This document shows, piece after piece, positions 42,171 to 50,782 of a stretch of DNA of 64,000 bases. The notes beneath the pieces were generated by a model that saw nothing but the letters and a program-made list of their open reading frames with translations, did not search any database and was not told where the DNA came from. Positions within the stretch are counted from its first letter, which is position 1. Every line of letters starts with the position of its first letter. The position numbers and the translations under genes are program-made. Source of the stretch: Microbispora oryzae (GTDB lineage Bacteria > Actinomycetota > Actinomycetes > Streptosporangiales > Streptosporangiaceae); NCBI RefSeq assembly GCF_017896165.1, contig NZ_JAFCNB010000025.1, positions 1 to 64,000 on the forward strand, given 5' to 3'.

Positions 42171-42814
42171 GACGACCCCCAGCGGTACGGACCCGATGTC
42201 GGGGTCACGATACTTCGGGCCGGCATGCGGTGGCGTGCCGGGTTCGGTCCACCCGAGCGCGAGGTTATTTGTCCTTTCTCCAGACCGCCGGATCCAGGGG
42301 CACCCCGGCGCCTGGAATGCGGTTATTCCCGGCGAGACGGCTCGCCGCGTTCCGGGCTTTCCGGTTCTTGGCGCGCGAGATGTGATGCCGCCGTCGCCGA
42401 TGGCCATGCTTATCCCGCTGCCCGCCCGGCCGGCGGTCCCGCGGTAAAACATGTCGAAGTAGTCACATAAGGGTGGCGCCCGGACGGTGCTCCGGCACCG
42501 GCGGTGACCCGACCACGATGACAGGACACCGCCACGCGCAGGGGATATGCCACTTCGGTGACGCACGGTTATCGGAGTTAATTTGACGTCGTATGCCATT
42601 GCCGTAGCCCGATGTTCCGGATCCGTGGCGCATCGATTACGGCCGTGTGAAATATCTTTCGCATTCTTATGTGGCGACCGGCAATGAATTCTGTGCGGCT
42701 CGGTGATTATCGTCACACACCCATTCGATCTTATCTTCTTGACGGTTCGAAGATATGCGATTCATGCTCGCGGTAAGGGCAAATGAATCGAAATTCACCC
42801 GGAGGAAGAACATC
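42171..42814. promoter_or_regulatory. Long divergent intergenic region before the cyclitol operon
   Basis: 644 bp without a gene, clearly AT-richer than its surroundings from about 42560. It contains TTGACG at 42583-42588, and a hairpin TATCTTC (42732-42738) / GAAGATA (42749-42755) shortly before the operon. GGAGGAAG at 42801-42808 is the ribosome-binding site of the cyclase gene. The size and composition suggest a regulated promoter with a sizeable leader. No regulator gene is next to it. Confidence 0.6.
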
Positions 42815-44128
42815 ATGGCGCAACAGCAGAACGAGCCCGAGACGGGCGGCAGGGCGATCACCCGGCCGATTCCCGCGCCGGAGGCGCGTCGTCACCGCGC
42901 GGTCGTCACCCCGCGGGTCGCCCGCGCGAAGAACGGGGTCAGGCCCAAGACCGGGCACGCCTCCGGCACGAGCCGCTGGACCATCCGCACCCAGCTGCCG
43001 GTCTCCTACGAGATCGTCGAGACACAGGGGCTGCTCGACCCGGCCAACCCCGAGCTGCTCACCCTCCCGGGCGGCGGCAGGAGCACGGCCACCCGTCTCG
43101 TGGTCCTGGACCACTCGATCGACGAACTGTACGGAGATCGCGTCCGCGCCTACTTCGACGCCAACTCCGTCCCCGTGGAGTACCTCACGCTGCCGGGACT
43201 GGAGGAGAGCAAGTCCATCGAGAACGTCCTCAAGATCGTGAGCAGGCTCAACGACGTCGGGACGAACCGGCTGAGCAGCCCTCCCATCGCCATCGGCGGC
43301 GGCGTGCTGACCGATGTGGTGGGACTCGCCGCGAGCCTCTACCGGCGCGGCATCCCCTACGTCCGCGTGACCACCACCCTCCTGGCCCAGGTGGACGTCA
43401 GCGTGGCGGCCAAGACCGGCATCAACTACGAGGGCTACCGCAACCGCCTGGGCACCTACAGCCCGCCGCCCCGCACCCTCATCGATCGCATGTTCCTGGC
43501 GACCGTGCCGCGCCACCAGCTGCGCAACGGCATGGGCGAGATCCTGAAGATGGCGCTCATCAAGGATCCGCGCCTGTTCGCGCTGCTGGAGCGGCACGGA
43601 GCCGACCTGATCGAGACCAGGTTCCAGGATCCGGACGGCACGCTCGGCGCGGTCGCGAGCGAGGTGATCGGCCGGGCCATCGCGGGCATGGCGGAGGAGC
43701 TCGAACCCAACCTGTGGGAGAAGAACCTCAGGCGCTCGGTCGACTACGGCCATTCGTTCTCCCCGCTGGTGGAGATGCGGGCCCTGCCCGAGCTTCTCCA
43801 CGGCGAGGCCGTGACGCTCGACTGCGTGTTCTCCGCCGTCCTCGCCGTCCGGCGCGGGCTGCTCGACCCGGCCGACCTGGACCGCATCGTGGCCGTCACC
43901 CGCCGGCTCACCCTCCGGCCGTCGCATCCGCTCTTCTGCGACGCGGATCTCCTCCGGGAGGCGCTGGCCGACACGGTCCGGCATCGCGACGGACAGCAGA
44001 ACCTGCCGATCCTCACCGGCATCGGCCGGGTGTGCTTCCTCAACGACGTCGGCGACGCCGAGATCGCCGCCGCGGCCGCCGTCATGGAGACGATGCTGGA
44101 CACCGACCCGGTGAGCGCGGCCCGATGA
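42815..44128 (+). CDS. Sugar-phosphate cyclase, probably 2-epi-5-epi-valiolone synthase
   Basis: 437 residues of the dehydroquinate synthase fold. NAD-binding GGGVLTDVVG (161-170), KTGIN (200-204), and the metal ligands E242 (RNGMGEILK), H313 (YGHSFSP) and H329 (LLHGEAV) are present. The sequence NYEGYRNRLGTYSPP and HSFSP fits 2-epi-5-epi-valiolone synthases (which cyclise sedoheptulose 7-phosphate) better than dehydroquinate synthase or the mycosporine-type cyclase. A charged 50-residue N-terminal extension is additional. It is the first gene of a six-gene operon, and the next start overlaps its stop (ATGA). The exact subclass needs a tree. Confidence 0.88.
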   Translation: MAQQQNEPETGGRAITRPIPAPEARRHRAVVTPRVARAKNGVRPKTGHASGTSRWTIRTQLPVSYEIVETQGLLDPANPELLTLPGGGRSTATRLVVLDHSIDELYGDRVRAYFDANSVPVEYLTLPGLEESKSIENVLKIVSRLNDVGTNRLSSPPIAIGGGVLTDVVGLAASLYRRGIPYVRVTTTLLAQVDVSVAAKTGINYEGYRNRLGTYSPPPRTLIDRMFLATVPRHQLRNGMGEILKMALIKDPRLFALLERHGADLIETRFQDPDGTLGAVASEVIGRAIAGMAEELEPNLWEKNLRRSVDYGHSFSPLVEMRALPELLHGEAVTLDCVFSAVLAVRRGLLDPADLDRIVAVTRRLTLRPSHPLFCDADLLREALADTVRHRDGQQNLPILTGIGRVCFLNDVGDAEIAAAAAVMETMLDTDPVSAAR

Positions 44129-44889
44129 GCCGTCCCGCCGGGCAGGCAGGCAGGACGGTCGTCGTCACCGGCGGCAGCGCCGGGATCGGCCGCGCCGCCG
44201 CGGAGGTGTTCGCCGCCGCCGGCATGCGCGTGGTCCTCGCCGCCCGCGGGCGGGACCGGGGCCACGAGGCCGCCGAGAAGATCCGGGCGGACGGCGGCGA
44301 AGCACTGTTCGTGCCCTGCGACGTCACCGACCCGGCCCAGGTGGCGAACCTCTTCCGGCGGGCCGTGACGGCCTACGGGCGGGTGGACTGCGCGTTCAAC
44401 AACGCGGGTTCCTCGGGGGACGGAACCCTCACCGGCCTGTCGGCCGAGGAGTTCGACCGGGCCTTCGCCGTCAACACCCGCGGGCTGTGGCTGTGCCTGC
44501 GGGAGGAGCTGCGGCTGATGTCCGCGCAGGGGTCGGGCAGCGTCGTCAACACCATCTCCGTGCACGGGCTGCGGGCCGTCTTCCCCGGCGTCGGAGCGTA
44601 CGTCGCGTCCAAGCACGCGGCGGTCGCGCTCACCCGCGTGGCGGCCATGGAACACGCGCGCGACGGGGTGCGCGTCAACGCCGTCGCCCCCGGACCGATC
44701 GAGACGGAGATGCTGGCCGCCTCCGAGGCCGCCGTCGGCGGAGCCACCGCCTGGCGCGCGCTGATCCCCTCGGGACGGATCGGCACCCCGCCGGAGGTGG
44801 CCGAGGTGGCGCTGTGGCTGCTGTCCGACACGTCGTCGTACGTCAACGGGCAGGTGATCGGCGTGGACGGAGGTTTCCTCGCCACCTGA
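44125..44889 (+). CDS. Short-chain dehydrogenase, cyclitol operon
   Basis: 254-residue classical SDR: TGGSAGIG (about 15-22), NNAG (FNNAGSSG), Ser in TISVHG, YVASK as YxxxK, and C-terminal YVNGQVIGVDGGF. The active-site serine segment SVH is unusual only in its neighbours. It is translationally coupled to the cyclase. It probably oxidises a ring hydroxyl or reduces a ring ketone of valiolone-type intermediates (inference). Confidence 0.92.
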   Translation: MSRPAGQAGRTVVVTGGSAGIGRAAAEVFAAAGMRVVLAARGRDRGHEAAEKIRADGGEALFVPCDVTDPAQVANLFRRAVTAYGRVDCAFNNAGSSGDGTLTGLSAEEFDRAFAVNTRGLWLCLREELRLMSAQGSGSVVNTISVHGLRAVFPGVGAYVASKHAAVALTRVAAMEHARDGVRVNAVAPGPIETEMLAASEAAVGGATAWRALIPSGRIGTPPEVAEVALWLLSDTSSYVNGQVIGVDGGFLAT

Positions 44890-44916
44890 TCCCTGCCGGC
44901 TACCAAGGAGTGACTG

Positions 44917-46446
44917 GTGAAATACGACTACATCGTGGTCGGTGCGGGGGCCGCCGGATGCGTCGCCGCCGCGCGGCTGAGCGCGGACCCCGGCCGCAGC
45001 GTTCTCCTCATCGAGGCCGGTCCCGCCGACGACGATCCGCGGATCGCCCGGCCGGTCGCCTGGCCGCAGTTGCTCGGCGGCGACCTCGACTGGGGCTACC
45101 GGACCGCGCCCCAGGCGGAGCTCCACGGGCGGAGGCTCGCGTGGCCCCGTGGCCGCGTGGTGGGCGGCTCCGGCGCGATCAACGCGATGGTCCACATCCT
45201 GGGCGCGGCGTCCGACTTCGACGCCTGGGCCCGCTGGGGCGGCGACCTGTGGACGGCGGACCGCATGCTGCCGCTGTTCGACGAGATCTTCGACGAAACG
45301 GAGGCCGCCGGCGGGCCGGACGAGCCCGCCCGCATCCCGGTCGCCGCCAACCCGCGGCCGCATCCGTTCGCGGACGCGTTCGTCACGGCGGCCCAGAAGT
45401 ACGGGCTGCCCGCCAATCTCGACTTCAACAGGGGCACTCAGGAGGGGGTGGGCCTGTACCGCACGACGCGCACCGGGGACCGCCCCGGCGCTCCGGCGCG
45501 ACGCGCCAACACGGCGTACACGCACCTGCGCCCGGCTCTCGGCCGGGCGAACCTGACCGTGCTGCCGGACGCCACCGTGCTGAACGTCGTCGTCGAGCGC
45601 GGCCGGGCGACGGGGGTGCTGGTACGGCACGGCGGCGAGTCGCGCACGATCACCGCGGACGCGGAGATCCTCCTGTGCGCCGGCACCGTCTCGACCCCGC
45701 ATCTGCTCATGCTGAGCGGCGTCGGACCCGCCGCCGAGCTGGCCGGCGTAGGGGTGCCCGTGGCCGTCCACCTGCCCGGCGTCGGCCGCAACCTCCACGA
45801 CCACCTGCAGGTCTCCCTCGCCTACGACACCACGACCGGGCATCCCGTCGACGACCGGTCGAACCTCGGCGAGGCGGGGGGATTCATCACCCTGCTGCCC
45901 GGCTCGCCGGCGCCGGACGTGCAGCTCTCCTTCGCCCCGATGAAGAACCTGAACAACGCCTCCCACCTGGGGCGCGGGTTCACGATCGGCCCGGCGATCA
46001 CCCGGCCGCGCAGCCGCGGACGGCTCACCCTGAACACCGCCGACCCGGCCGCCCACCCCCGGATCGACCCGGCGTACCTGTCGGACCCGAACGACCTGGA
46101 GATCCTTGTGGAGGGGGTGCGGATCGCCCTCGACATCGCGGGCACCGACCCGCTGGGCGACCTCACGTGCGGGCCGCCGCCCGTCGCCGGAACCAGCCGC
46201 TGGCGACTGGAGGAGTACGTCCGTGACAACGCCGAGACCCAGTTCCACCCCGTCGGCACCTGCCGGCTGGGCCGGGAGACCGACGAGGAGGCGGTGGTGG
46301 ACCCCCGCCTGCGGGTACGCGGGGTGACCGGCCTGCGGATCGCGGACGCCTCGGTCATCCCCAGCATGATCACCGGCAACGTCCACGCCGCCGTGGCCGC
46401 GATCGGCCTGCGCGCGGCGGAGTTCATGCGGGAGGACCACGGATGA
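44917..46446 (+). CDS. GMC-family FAD oxidoreductase, cyclitol operon
   Basis: 509 residues. FAD-binding VVGAGAAGCVAA (about 6-17) and the E ligand (LLIEAG), GMC signature 1 (GRVVGGSGAINAMVHILG), signature 2 (GTVSTPHLLMLSGVGP), catalytic His in FHPVGTCRLG and the C-terminal GNVHAAVAAIG. Relatives oxidise alcohols such as choline or cyclitols; GMC enzymes occur in known C7-cyclitol clusters. GTG at 44917 after AAGGAG; the next gene overlaps by four bases. Confidence 0.93.
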   Translation: MKYDYIVVGAGAAGCVAAARLSADPGRSVLLIEAGPADDDPRIARPVAWPQLLGGDLDWGYRTAPQAELHGRRLAWPRGRVVGGSGAINAMVHILGAASDFDAWARWGGDLWTADRMLPLFDEIFDETEAAGGPDEPARIPVAANPRPHPFADAFVTAAQKYGLPANLDFNRGTQEGVGLYRTTRTGDRPGAPARRANTAYTHLRPALGRANLTVLPDATVLNVVVERGRATGVLVRHGGESRTITADAEILLCAGTVSTPHLLMLSGVGPAAELAGVGVPVAVHLPGVGRNLHDHLQVSLAYDTTTGHPVDDRSNLGEAGGFITLLPGSPAPDVQLSFAPMKNLNNASHLGRGFTIGPAITRPRSRGRLTLNTADPAAHPRIDPAYLSDPNDLEILVEGVRIALDIAGTDPLGDLTCGPPPVAGTSRWRLEEYVRDNAETQFHPVGTCRLGRETDEEAVVDPRLRVRGVTGLRIADASVIPSMITGNVHAAVAAIGLRAAEFMREDHG

Positions 46447-47531
46447 ACCACACCGGCGCAACCGGACGCCGCCCGGGCCCCCTGCGCTGGGGCGTGCTCG
46501 GCGCGACCGCGTACATCAGCGGCCTGCTGATGCCGGCCATCGCCCGCACCCCGGGCTGCGCCCTGGCCGCGGTGGCCAGCCGTCCGGGCGGCGCCGACGT
46601 GGCGGCGGCGACCGCCAGGCGGTACGGCGCCGCCGCCCACCGCGACTACGCGTCGCTGGTCGCCGACGGCGACGTCGACGTGGTCTACATCGCCCTGCCC
46701 AACACCGACCACGTCGAGTGGACCCTGCGGGCGCTGGCCGCGGGCAAGCACGTGCTGGTCGAAAAGCCGATGGCGATGACCGAGAAGGACTGCGTCCGGA
46801 TCGAGCAGGCCGCGCGCGAGGCCGGCCGCCTGGCGATGGAGGCGTTCATGTACCGCTTCCACACCCAGCAGCGACGCGCGGCCGAACTGCTGGCCGCGGG
46901 CACGATCGGCGACCTGCGCGTCGTCCGGGCGTCGTTCGCCTTCGCCATCGCCGACGGCAGCGGGAACATCCGCCTGGAGCGCTCGCTGGGCGGCGGCGCG
47001 ACCTGGGACGTTGGCTGCTACGCGATGGACGTCCCGTCGCTGTTCTTCGGACGGGCGCCCGAACGGGTCCAGGGGCGCTTCACGTCCCGGCCCGGCGCGG
47101 ATGTGGAGACGAGCGCGGTGGGGTTGATGGACTTCGGGGACGGCCGCGGCGCGGTGATCGACTACAGCATCGACTACGGGCCCCGCGCCTGGTACGAACT
47201 GCAGGGCACCCACGGCACCATCGGCGTGCGGAACGCCTGGGCCATGGGCGCGGAGGACGGCGTCGTCACCGTCACGACCGGCGGCGGAGTCACGGAGGAG
47301 CGTGTGGCGGCGGCCGATCACTACCAGCTGCAGGTCGCCGGGTTCGCCCGTGCCGTGGCCGCCGGCGGGCCGGTCCCCGTTCCGCCGGCCCACTCGCGGT
47401 GGACGGCGCGGGTGGGCGAGTCCCTGGCCGCGTCGGCCGCCCTGGACGGGGCCGCCGTGTCCACCGCCGACCCGGAACAGGGCACCGCGCGCAGCGCGGT
47501 GGCACCCGCGACCACGGCGGAGGCGCCGTGA
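46443..47531 (+). CDS. Gfo/Idh/MocA-family dehydrogenase, cyclitol operon
   Basis: 362-residue NAD(P)-dependent oxidoreductase: Rossmann WGVLGATAYISGLLMPAI, catalytic Lys in VEKPMAMTEKD (about 105), YRFH segment, and C-terminal GGGATWDVGCYAMDVPSLFFG. Family substrates are sugars and inositols. Start overlaps the GMC stop (ATGA), its own stop overlaps the transporter start (GTGA). Third redox enzyme of the operon. Confidence 0.92.
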   Translation: MNHTGATGRRPGPLRWGVLGATAYISGLLMPAIARTPGCALAAVASRPGGADVAAATARRYGAAAHRDYASLVADGDVDVVYIALPNTDHVEWTLRALAAGKHVLVEKPMAMTEKDCVRIEQAAREAGRLAMEAFMYRFHTQQRRAAELLAAGTIGDLRVVRASFAFAIADGSGNIRLERSLGGGATWDVGCYAMDVPSLFFGRAPERVQGRFTSRPGADVETSAVGLMDFGDGRGAVIDYSIDYGPRAWYELQGTHGTIGVRNAWAMGAEDGVVTVTTGGGVTEERVAAADHYQLQVAGFARAVAAGGPVPVPPAHSRWTARVGESLAASAALDGAAVSTADPEQGTARSAVAPATTAEAP

Positions 47532-48862
47532 CGGCGGTCCGCTCGGGGAGCCTCCTCCTCGCGGTGCTCCTCGCGTCGGTGGGCGGGCTGCTGTTCGGCT
47601 ACGGCACCGGGGTGATCGCCGGGGCCCTGCCGCTGACCGCGGCGGAGTACGGGCTGTCCGCGTGGGTCCAGGGCATCGCGGTCTCGGCGGCGTTGCTCGG
47701 CGCGGCGCTCACCGCGCCCATGAGCGGACGCCTCGCCGACCGCTTCGGCCGCCTCCCGGTGATCGCGACGGCCACGGCCCTGTACGCCGCGGGCAGCGGC
47801 GTCTCGGCCCTGGCCACGGGGGCGGGCTCGCTGGTCGCGGGGAGGCTCCTCGTCGGGCTCGCGCTGGGCGCGACGTCGTTCGCCGTGCCGCTGTACATCG
47901 CGGAGATCTCGCCCCCGGCCAACCGGGGCGCCCTGGTGACGCTCAACCAGCTGATGATCGCCATCGGGCTGCTGGTGTCGTACCTCACGGCGTACCTGCT
48001 GGGCCCGGCCGGCGCATGGCGATGGATGTTCGCGCTGGGCTGCGTGCCGGCCGTGGTGCTGCTGGCCGGCACGTTCCTGGTGCCGGAGTCGCCCGACTGG
48101 CTCTACGGGACCGGCAGGGCAGAGAGGGCGGCGCGGGCGGCCCGGCGTCTCGGCCTTCCCCCGCACGAGACCGTCCCCCGGGTGTCGCCCGCCAGGCGGG
48201 GCCTGCGGGCGGCCCGCGCGGAAAGCGGGCTGCGCGCGCTGGTCCTCGGCCTGGCGATCGCGGCGCTGGTGCACTTCACCGGCCTCAACACCGCCATCTA
48301 CTACGCGCCCACGATTCTCGGCGCCGGCGGCCTGACCCCCTCGGGCGGCTATCTCGGCGCCGTCCTGGTGGGGACGTGCAACGTGGTCGCCACCGCGGTG
48401 ACCATCGTGCTGCTCGACAGATCCGGCCGCCGTACGCTCATGATCGGCGGCCTGGGGCTGATGGCGGTCACGGCCGCGGCGATCGCCGCCGTCCAGTCCC
48501 TCGGCGGCGGGCCGGCGGCGACCGCCGTCCTGCTCTGCGTGTTCATCACCGCCGGGTCGATCGGGCCCGCCCCGGTCTTCTGGGTCTACACGGCGGAGAT
48601 CTATCCCCGATCCGTGCGAGGGACCCTGATGAGTCTGGCGACCGCCGTGCACTGGGCGGCCGACTTTCTGGTGGCGACCACGTTCCTCCCCCTGGTGCAG
48701 CGGCTGTCCCTCGGCGGCGCCTTCGTCGTCTACGCGGCCGTCACCGCCGTCTCCGCGGCCGCGCTGTGGAAGGCGATGCCGGAGACACGAGGCCGTACCC
48801 TGGCGGAGATGGGCGATCACCCACGTGGGAAGGCGGAGGACCGTGAGGACCGTGTTGCCTGA
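47528..48862 (+). CDS. MFS transporter, sugar-porter family, cyclitol operon
   Basis: 444 residues, 12 helices. Sugar-porter marks: FGYGTGVIAGALPL (helix 1), GRLADRFGRLPVI, PESPDWLYGTGR, LDRSGRRTLMIGG, and the terminal PETRGRTLAEMG. Relatives include XylE and myo-inositol importers. It may import a precursor or export the cyclitol product; the sequence cannot decide. GTG at 47528. Its end overlaps the phosphatase start by 20 bases. Confidence 0.92.
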   Translation: MTAVRSGSLLLAVLLASVGGLLFGYGTGVIAGALPLTAAEYGLSAWVQGIAVSAALLGAALTAPMSGRLADRFGRLPVIATATALYAAGSGVSALATGAGSLVAGRLLVGLALGATSFAVPLYIAEISPPANRGALVTLNQLMIAIGLLVSYLTAYLLGPAGAWRWMFALGCVPAVVLLAGTFLVPESPDWLYGTGRAERAARAARRLGLPPHETVPRVSPARRGLRAARAESGLRALVLGLAIAALVHFTGLNTAIYYAPTILGAGGLTPSGGYLGAVLVGTCNVVATAVTIVLLDRSGRRTLMIGGLGLMAVTAAAIAAVQSLGGGPAATAVLLCVFITAGSIGPAPVFWVYTAEIYPRSVRGTLMSLATAVHWAADFLVATTFLPLVQRLSLGGAFVVYAAVTAVSAAALWKAMPETRGRTLAEMGDHPRGKAEDREDRVA

Positions 48863-49466
48863 ACTCCATCCCGGAGACGCCGGCGCCCTGCTCTTCGACT
48901 GGGACGGAACGCTGGTCGACACGCAACCGGCGAACTATCTCGCGATGGCGGGAGCGCTCGCCGAGGAGGGCGTGCGGCTGGACCAGGAGTGGTTCGACGC
49001 GCGCACCGGCCTCTCCTCGGCCGAGATGGTCGGCGTGCTGGCGCGCGAACGCGGGATCGGGCTCCGGCGGTCGATCGCGGAGATCGTGGCGGATCGCGAC
49101 GAACGGTTTCTGCGTACGGCGCACGAGATCCGGGTCCATCCGGAGATCGGGGCCGTGGTCTCGTCCTTCCACGGGCGGCTGCCCATGGCTGTGGCCTCCG
49201 GCGGCGCCCGGAAAGTGATCGAGACGACGCTCCGCCACCTGCCGATCCGCCACCGGTTCGGCACTCTGGTCACGCGCGACGACGTCGAGCGGGGCAAGCC
49301 CGCCCCCGACATCTTCCTGCGCGCGGCGACGCTGCTCGGCGTCCCCCCGGACCGCTGCACCGTGTACGAGGACAGCGACGAGGGCATCGCCGCGGCGCAC
49401 GCGGCGGGCATGGCGGTCATCGACGTCCGGCCCTTCACCCGCCGGCGGAGCGGCCCGCACGCCTGA
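48843..49466 (+). CDS. HAD-family phosphatase, cyclitol operon
   Basis: 207 residues, beta-phosphoglucomutase-like HAD: motif I LLFDWDGTLVDT, helical cap, motif II AVASGG, motif III Lys in RGKPAPDIF, motif IV VYEDSDEGIAAAHAAGM. It could remove phosphate from a cyclitol phosphate, or be a sugar-phosphate mutase. GTG at 48843 follows GGAGGA; GTG at 48852 is possible. Last gene of the operon. Confidence 0.88.
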   Translation: MRTVLPELHPGDAGALLFDWDGTLVDTQPANYLAMAGALAEEGVRLDQEWFDARTGLSSAEMVGVLARERGIGLRRSIAEIVADRDERFLRTAHEIRVHPEIGAVVSSFHGRLPMAVASGGARKVIETTLRHLPIRHRFGTLVTRDDVERGKPAPDIFLRAATLLGVPPDRCTVYEDSDEGIAAAHAAGMAVIDVRPFTRRRSGPHA

Positions 49467-49517
49467 CGACCCATTCGCCGTCTTGAGGAAGTCGCGCGGG
49501 CCGTGGCCACATCTCCG

Positions 49518-50078
49518 CTAGTCCCCGGCCATCACCGTGAAGGTGAATCCGGCGTTCGTCGTACGGCGTAGCGGAATGTCGCCCTTGATCCGGCGCAGTA
49601 CCTCGTTCCTGCTGAGGCCGAGCCCATGCGCGATGAGCCGATCCGGGCGCACCGGTACCGGATCCTCGAAGAGGACGTCCACCTGCACCGGCCACGCCTC
49701 GTCGAGCCGCGCCGGCGGGGTGTCCAGCCGCCAGGCCCCCGTCCAGTCAAGGGCGAAGCGGTTGCGCCGGGCGAGCAGCGGATCCAGCAGCCTGGACGCC
49801 ACCAGTTCCGGATCGTTGACGCGGTAGCCGTGGAGCTCGGCCGGATCCAAGGATCTGACCGGCGCCCGCTCGTGCACGGTGAGCTTGCTCGTCCGATCGC
49901 AGGACACGCAGCGGACGAGAAGCCACACGTCCAGCAGCTTGCCGTTGGCGTTGACGCGGAACCTGCCCTCGCCGGTGGTGGCCGACTCGGACCCGCAGTC
50001 CACGCACCGCAACGACAGCAGAGGCAGCCTGGTCCGGCGAACGACCCAGGACAGCACGATATGAGGTTGTGAAGACAT
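49518..50078 (-). CDS. DUF1062 domain protein
   Basis: 186 residues with a zinc-ribbon-like front of two CxxC pairs (LRCVDCGSES and LVRCVSCDRTSK) and the DUF1062 continuation (DPELVASRLLDPLLARRNRFALDWTGAW; a C-terminal RNA-binding-like segment LIAHGLGLSRNEVLRRIKGDI). Function unknown. ATG at 50078 lies only four bases from the inverted-repeat element at 50082-50214, whose near arm contains the AGAGAG ribosome-binding sequence. Expression may be governed by RNA folding. Confidence 0.8.
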   Translation of the reverse strand: MSSQPHIVLSWVVRRTRLPLLSLRCVDCGSESATTGEGRFRVNANGKLLDVWLLVRCVSCDRTSKLTVHERAPVRSLDPAELHGYRVNDPELVASRLLDPLLARRNRFALDWTGAWRLDTPPARLDEAWPVQVDVLFEDPVPVRPDRLIAHGLGLSRNEVLRRIKGDIPLRRTTNAGFTFTVMAGD

Positions 50079-50081
50079 GAT

Positions 50082-50214
50082 CTCTCTAGACCTGACACGA
50101 GGCCGATTGCGCGCGACCTCAAACGCTGTATGACCGGGAGCGCGAGGGCAGCCCGGCAGAACCGACGAGAGCGTCGGCTACAGGTGAGCGGAAGAAGGTG
50201 TCAGGTCTAAAGAG
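50082..50214. repeat. Inverted-repeat element: MITE-like or structured leader RNA
   Basis: 17-bp near-perfect ends (50082-50098 and 50198-50214, 16 of 17 matching, core TAGACCTGACAC) enclose 99 bp with three further small stems: GAGG/CCTC (50099-50102, 50117-50120), CCGGG/CCCGG (50134-50138, 50152-50156) and CCGACG/CGTCGG (50162-50167, 50172-50177). TA flanks the AGACCTGACAC core on both sides, as the target duplication of IS630-type elements would. No coding capacity. On the minus strand it is the 5' leader of the DUF1062 gene. Confidence 0.75.
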
Positions 50215-50339
50215 CAGGCGGGGTCACGCGGTTCTGTCCTCTGTCTTCACTGCGACTGTCTTCACTGCGACGGGGCTGCGGGCAACCTACGGGAACGCCG
50301 TAAGAAGGCTCAACCGGTTTTCCGGCCGGAGGTTCCGCG

Positions 50340-50711
50340 TCAGAGCGGGGTGAAGACGCAGAACTCGTTGCCCTCCGGGTCAGCCAGTACGGTCCACGGG
50401 ACGTCGCCCTGGCCCAGGTCGGCGGGCGTCGCGCCGAGGCCCTGGAGGCGTGCGACGAGATCGCCCTGGTGGGCCACGGAGGTGATGGCGAGGTCGACGT
50501 GCACGCGGTTCTTCACCGTTTTGGGCTGCGGGTCGCGGACGACGTCGATGCGGACGGCGGCGGGGGCGGGATAGACGAAGCCTTCGGGCTCGAGGTTGGT
50601 CACATCGGGTCCCTCGCTGGAGATTCCCCAGCCGAGCGCCCCCGCCCAGAACCGGCCGACTGCGGAGTCGTCCCCGGCTTTCATGTGTATCCGCACCGGC
50701 CTCGTCGCCAT
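50340..50711 (-). CDS. VOC-family protein
   Basis: 123 residues, glyoxalase-like (HMKAGDDSAVGRFWAGALGWGIS; VHVDLAITSVAHQGDLVARLQGLGATPAD; VLADPEGNEFCVF). This belongs to the small actinobacterial VOC group with the NRVHVDLA signature, also seen at 62210. TAGGCT seven bases before the ATG on the minus strand suggests leaderless translation. Function unknown. Confidence 0.88.
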   Translation of the reverse strand: MATRPVRIHMKAGDDSAVGRFWAGALGWGISSEGPDVTNLEPEGFVYPAPAAVRIDVVRDPQPKTVKNRVHVDLAITSVAHQGDLVARLQGLGATPADLGQGDVPWTVLADPEGNEFCVFTPL

Positions 50712-50718
50712 GCCGCCG

Positions 50719-50724
50719 AGCCTA
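50719..50724 (-). promoter_or_regulatory. -10 element of a leaderless promoter (VOC gene)
   Basis: TAGGCT on the minus strand, seven bases before the ATG at 50711. Confidence 0.45.
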
Positions 50725-50782
50725 TGCCCGCGCGGATCAAGGAGCCGCAGGCAGGCGGCGGGGCCCGCGGATGTCCGCCGCC

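Noticed and set aside
43744-46461. 905-codon minus-strand frame across the cyclitol operon
   Set aside because: A shadow of the cyclase, SDR and GMC genes, all of which have intact motifs and coupled starts on the plus strand.
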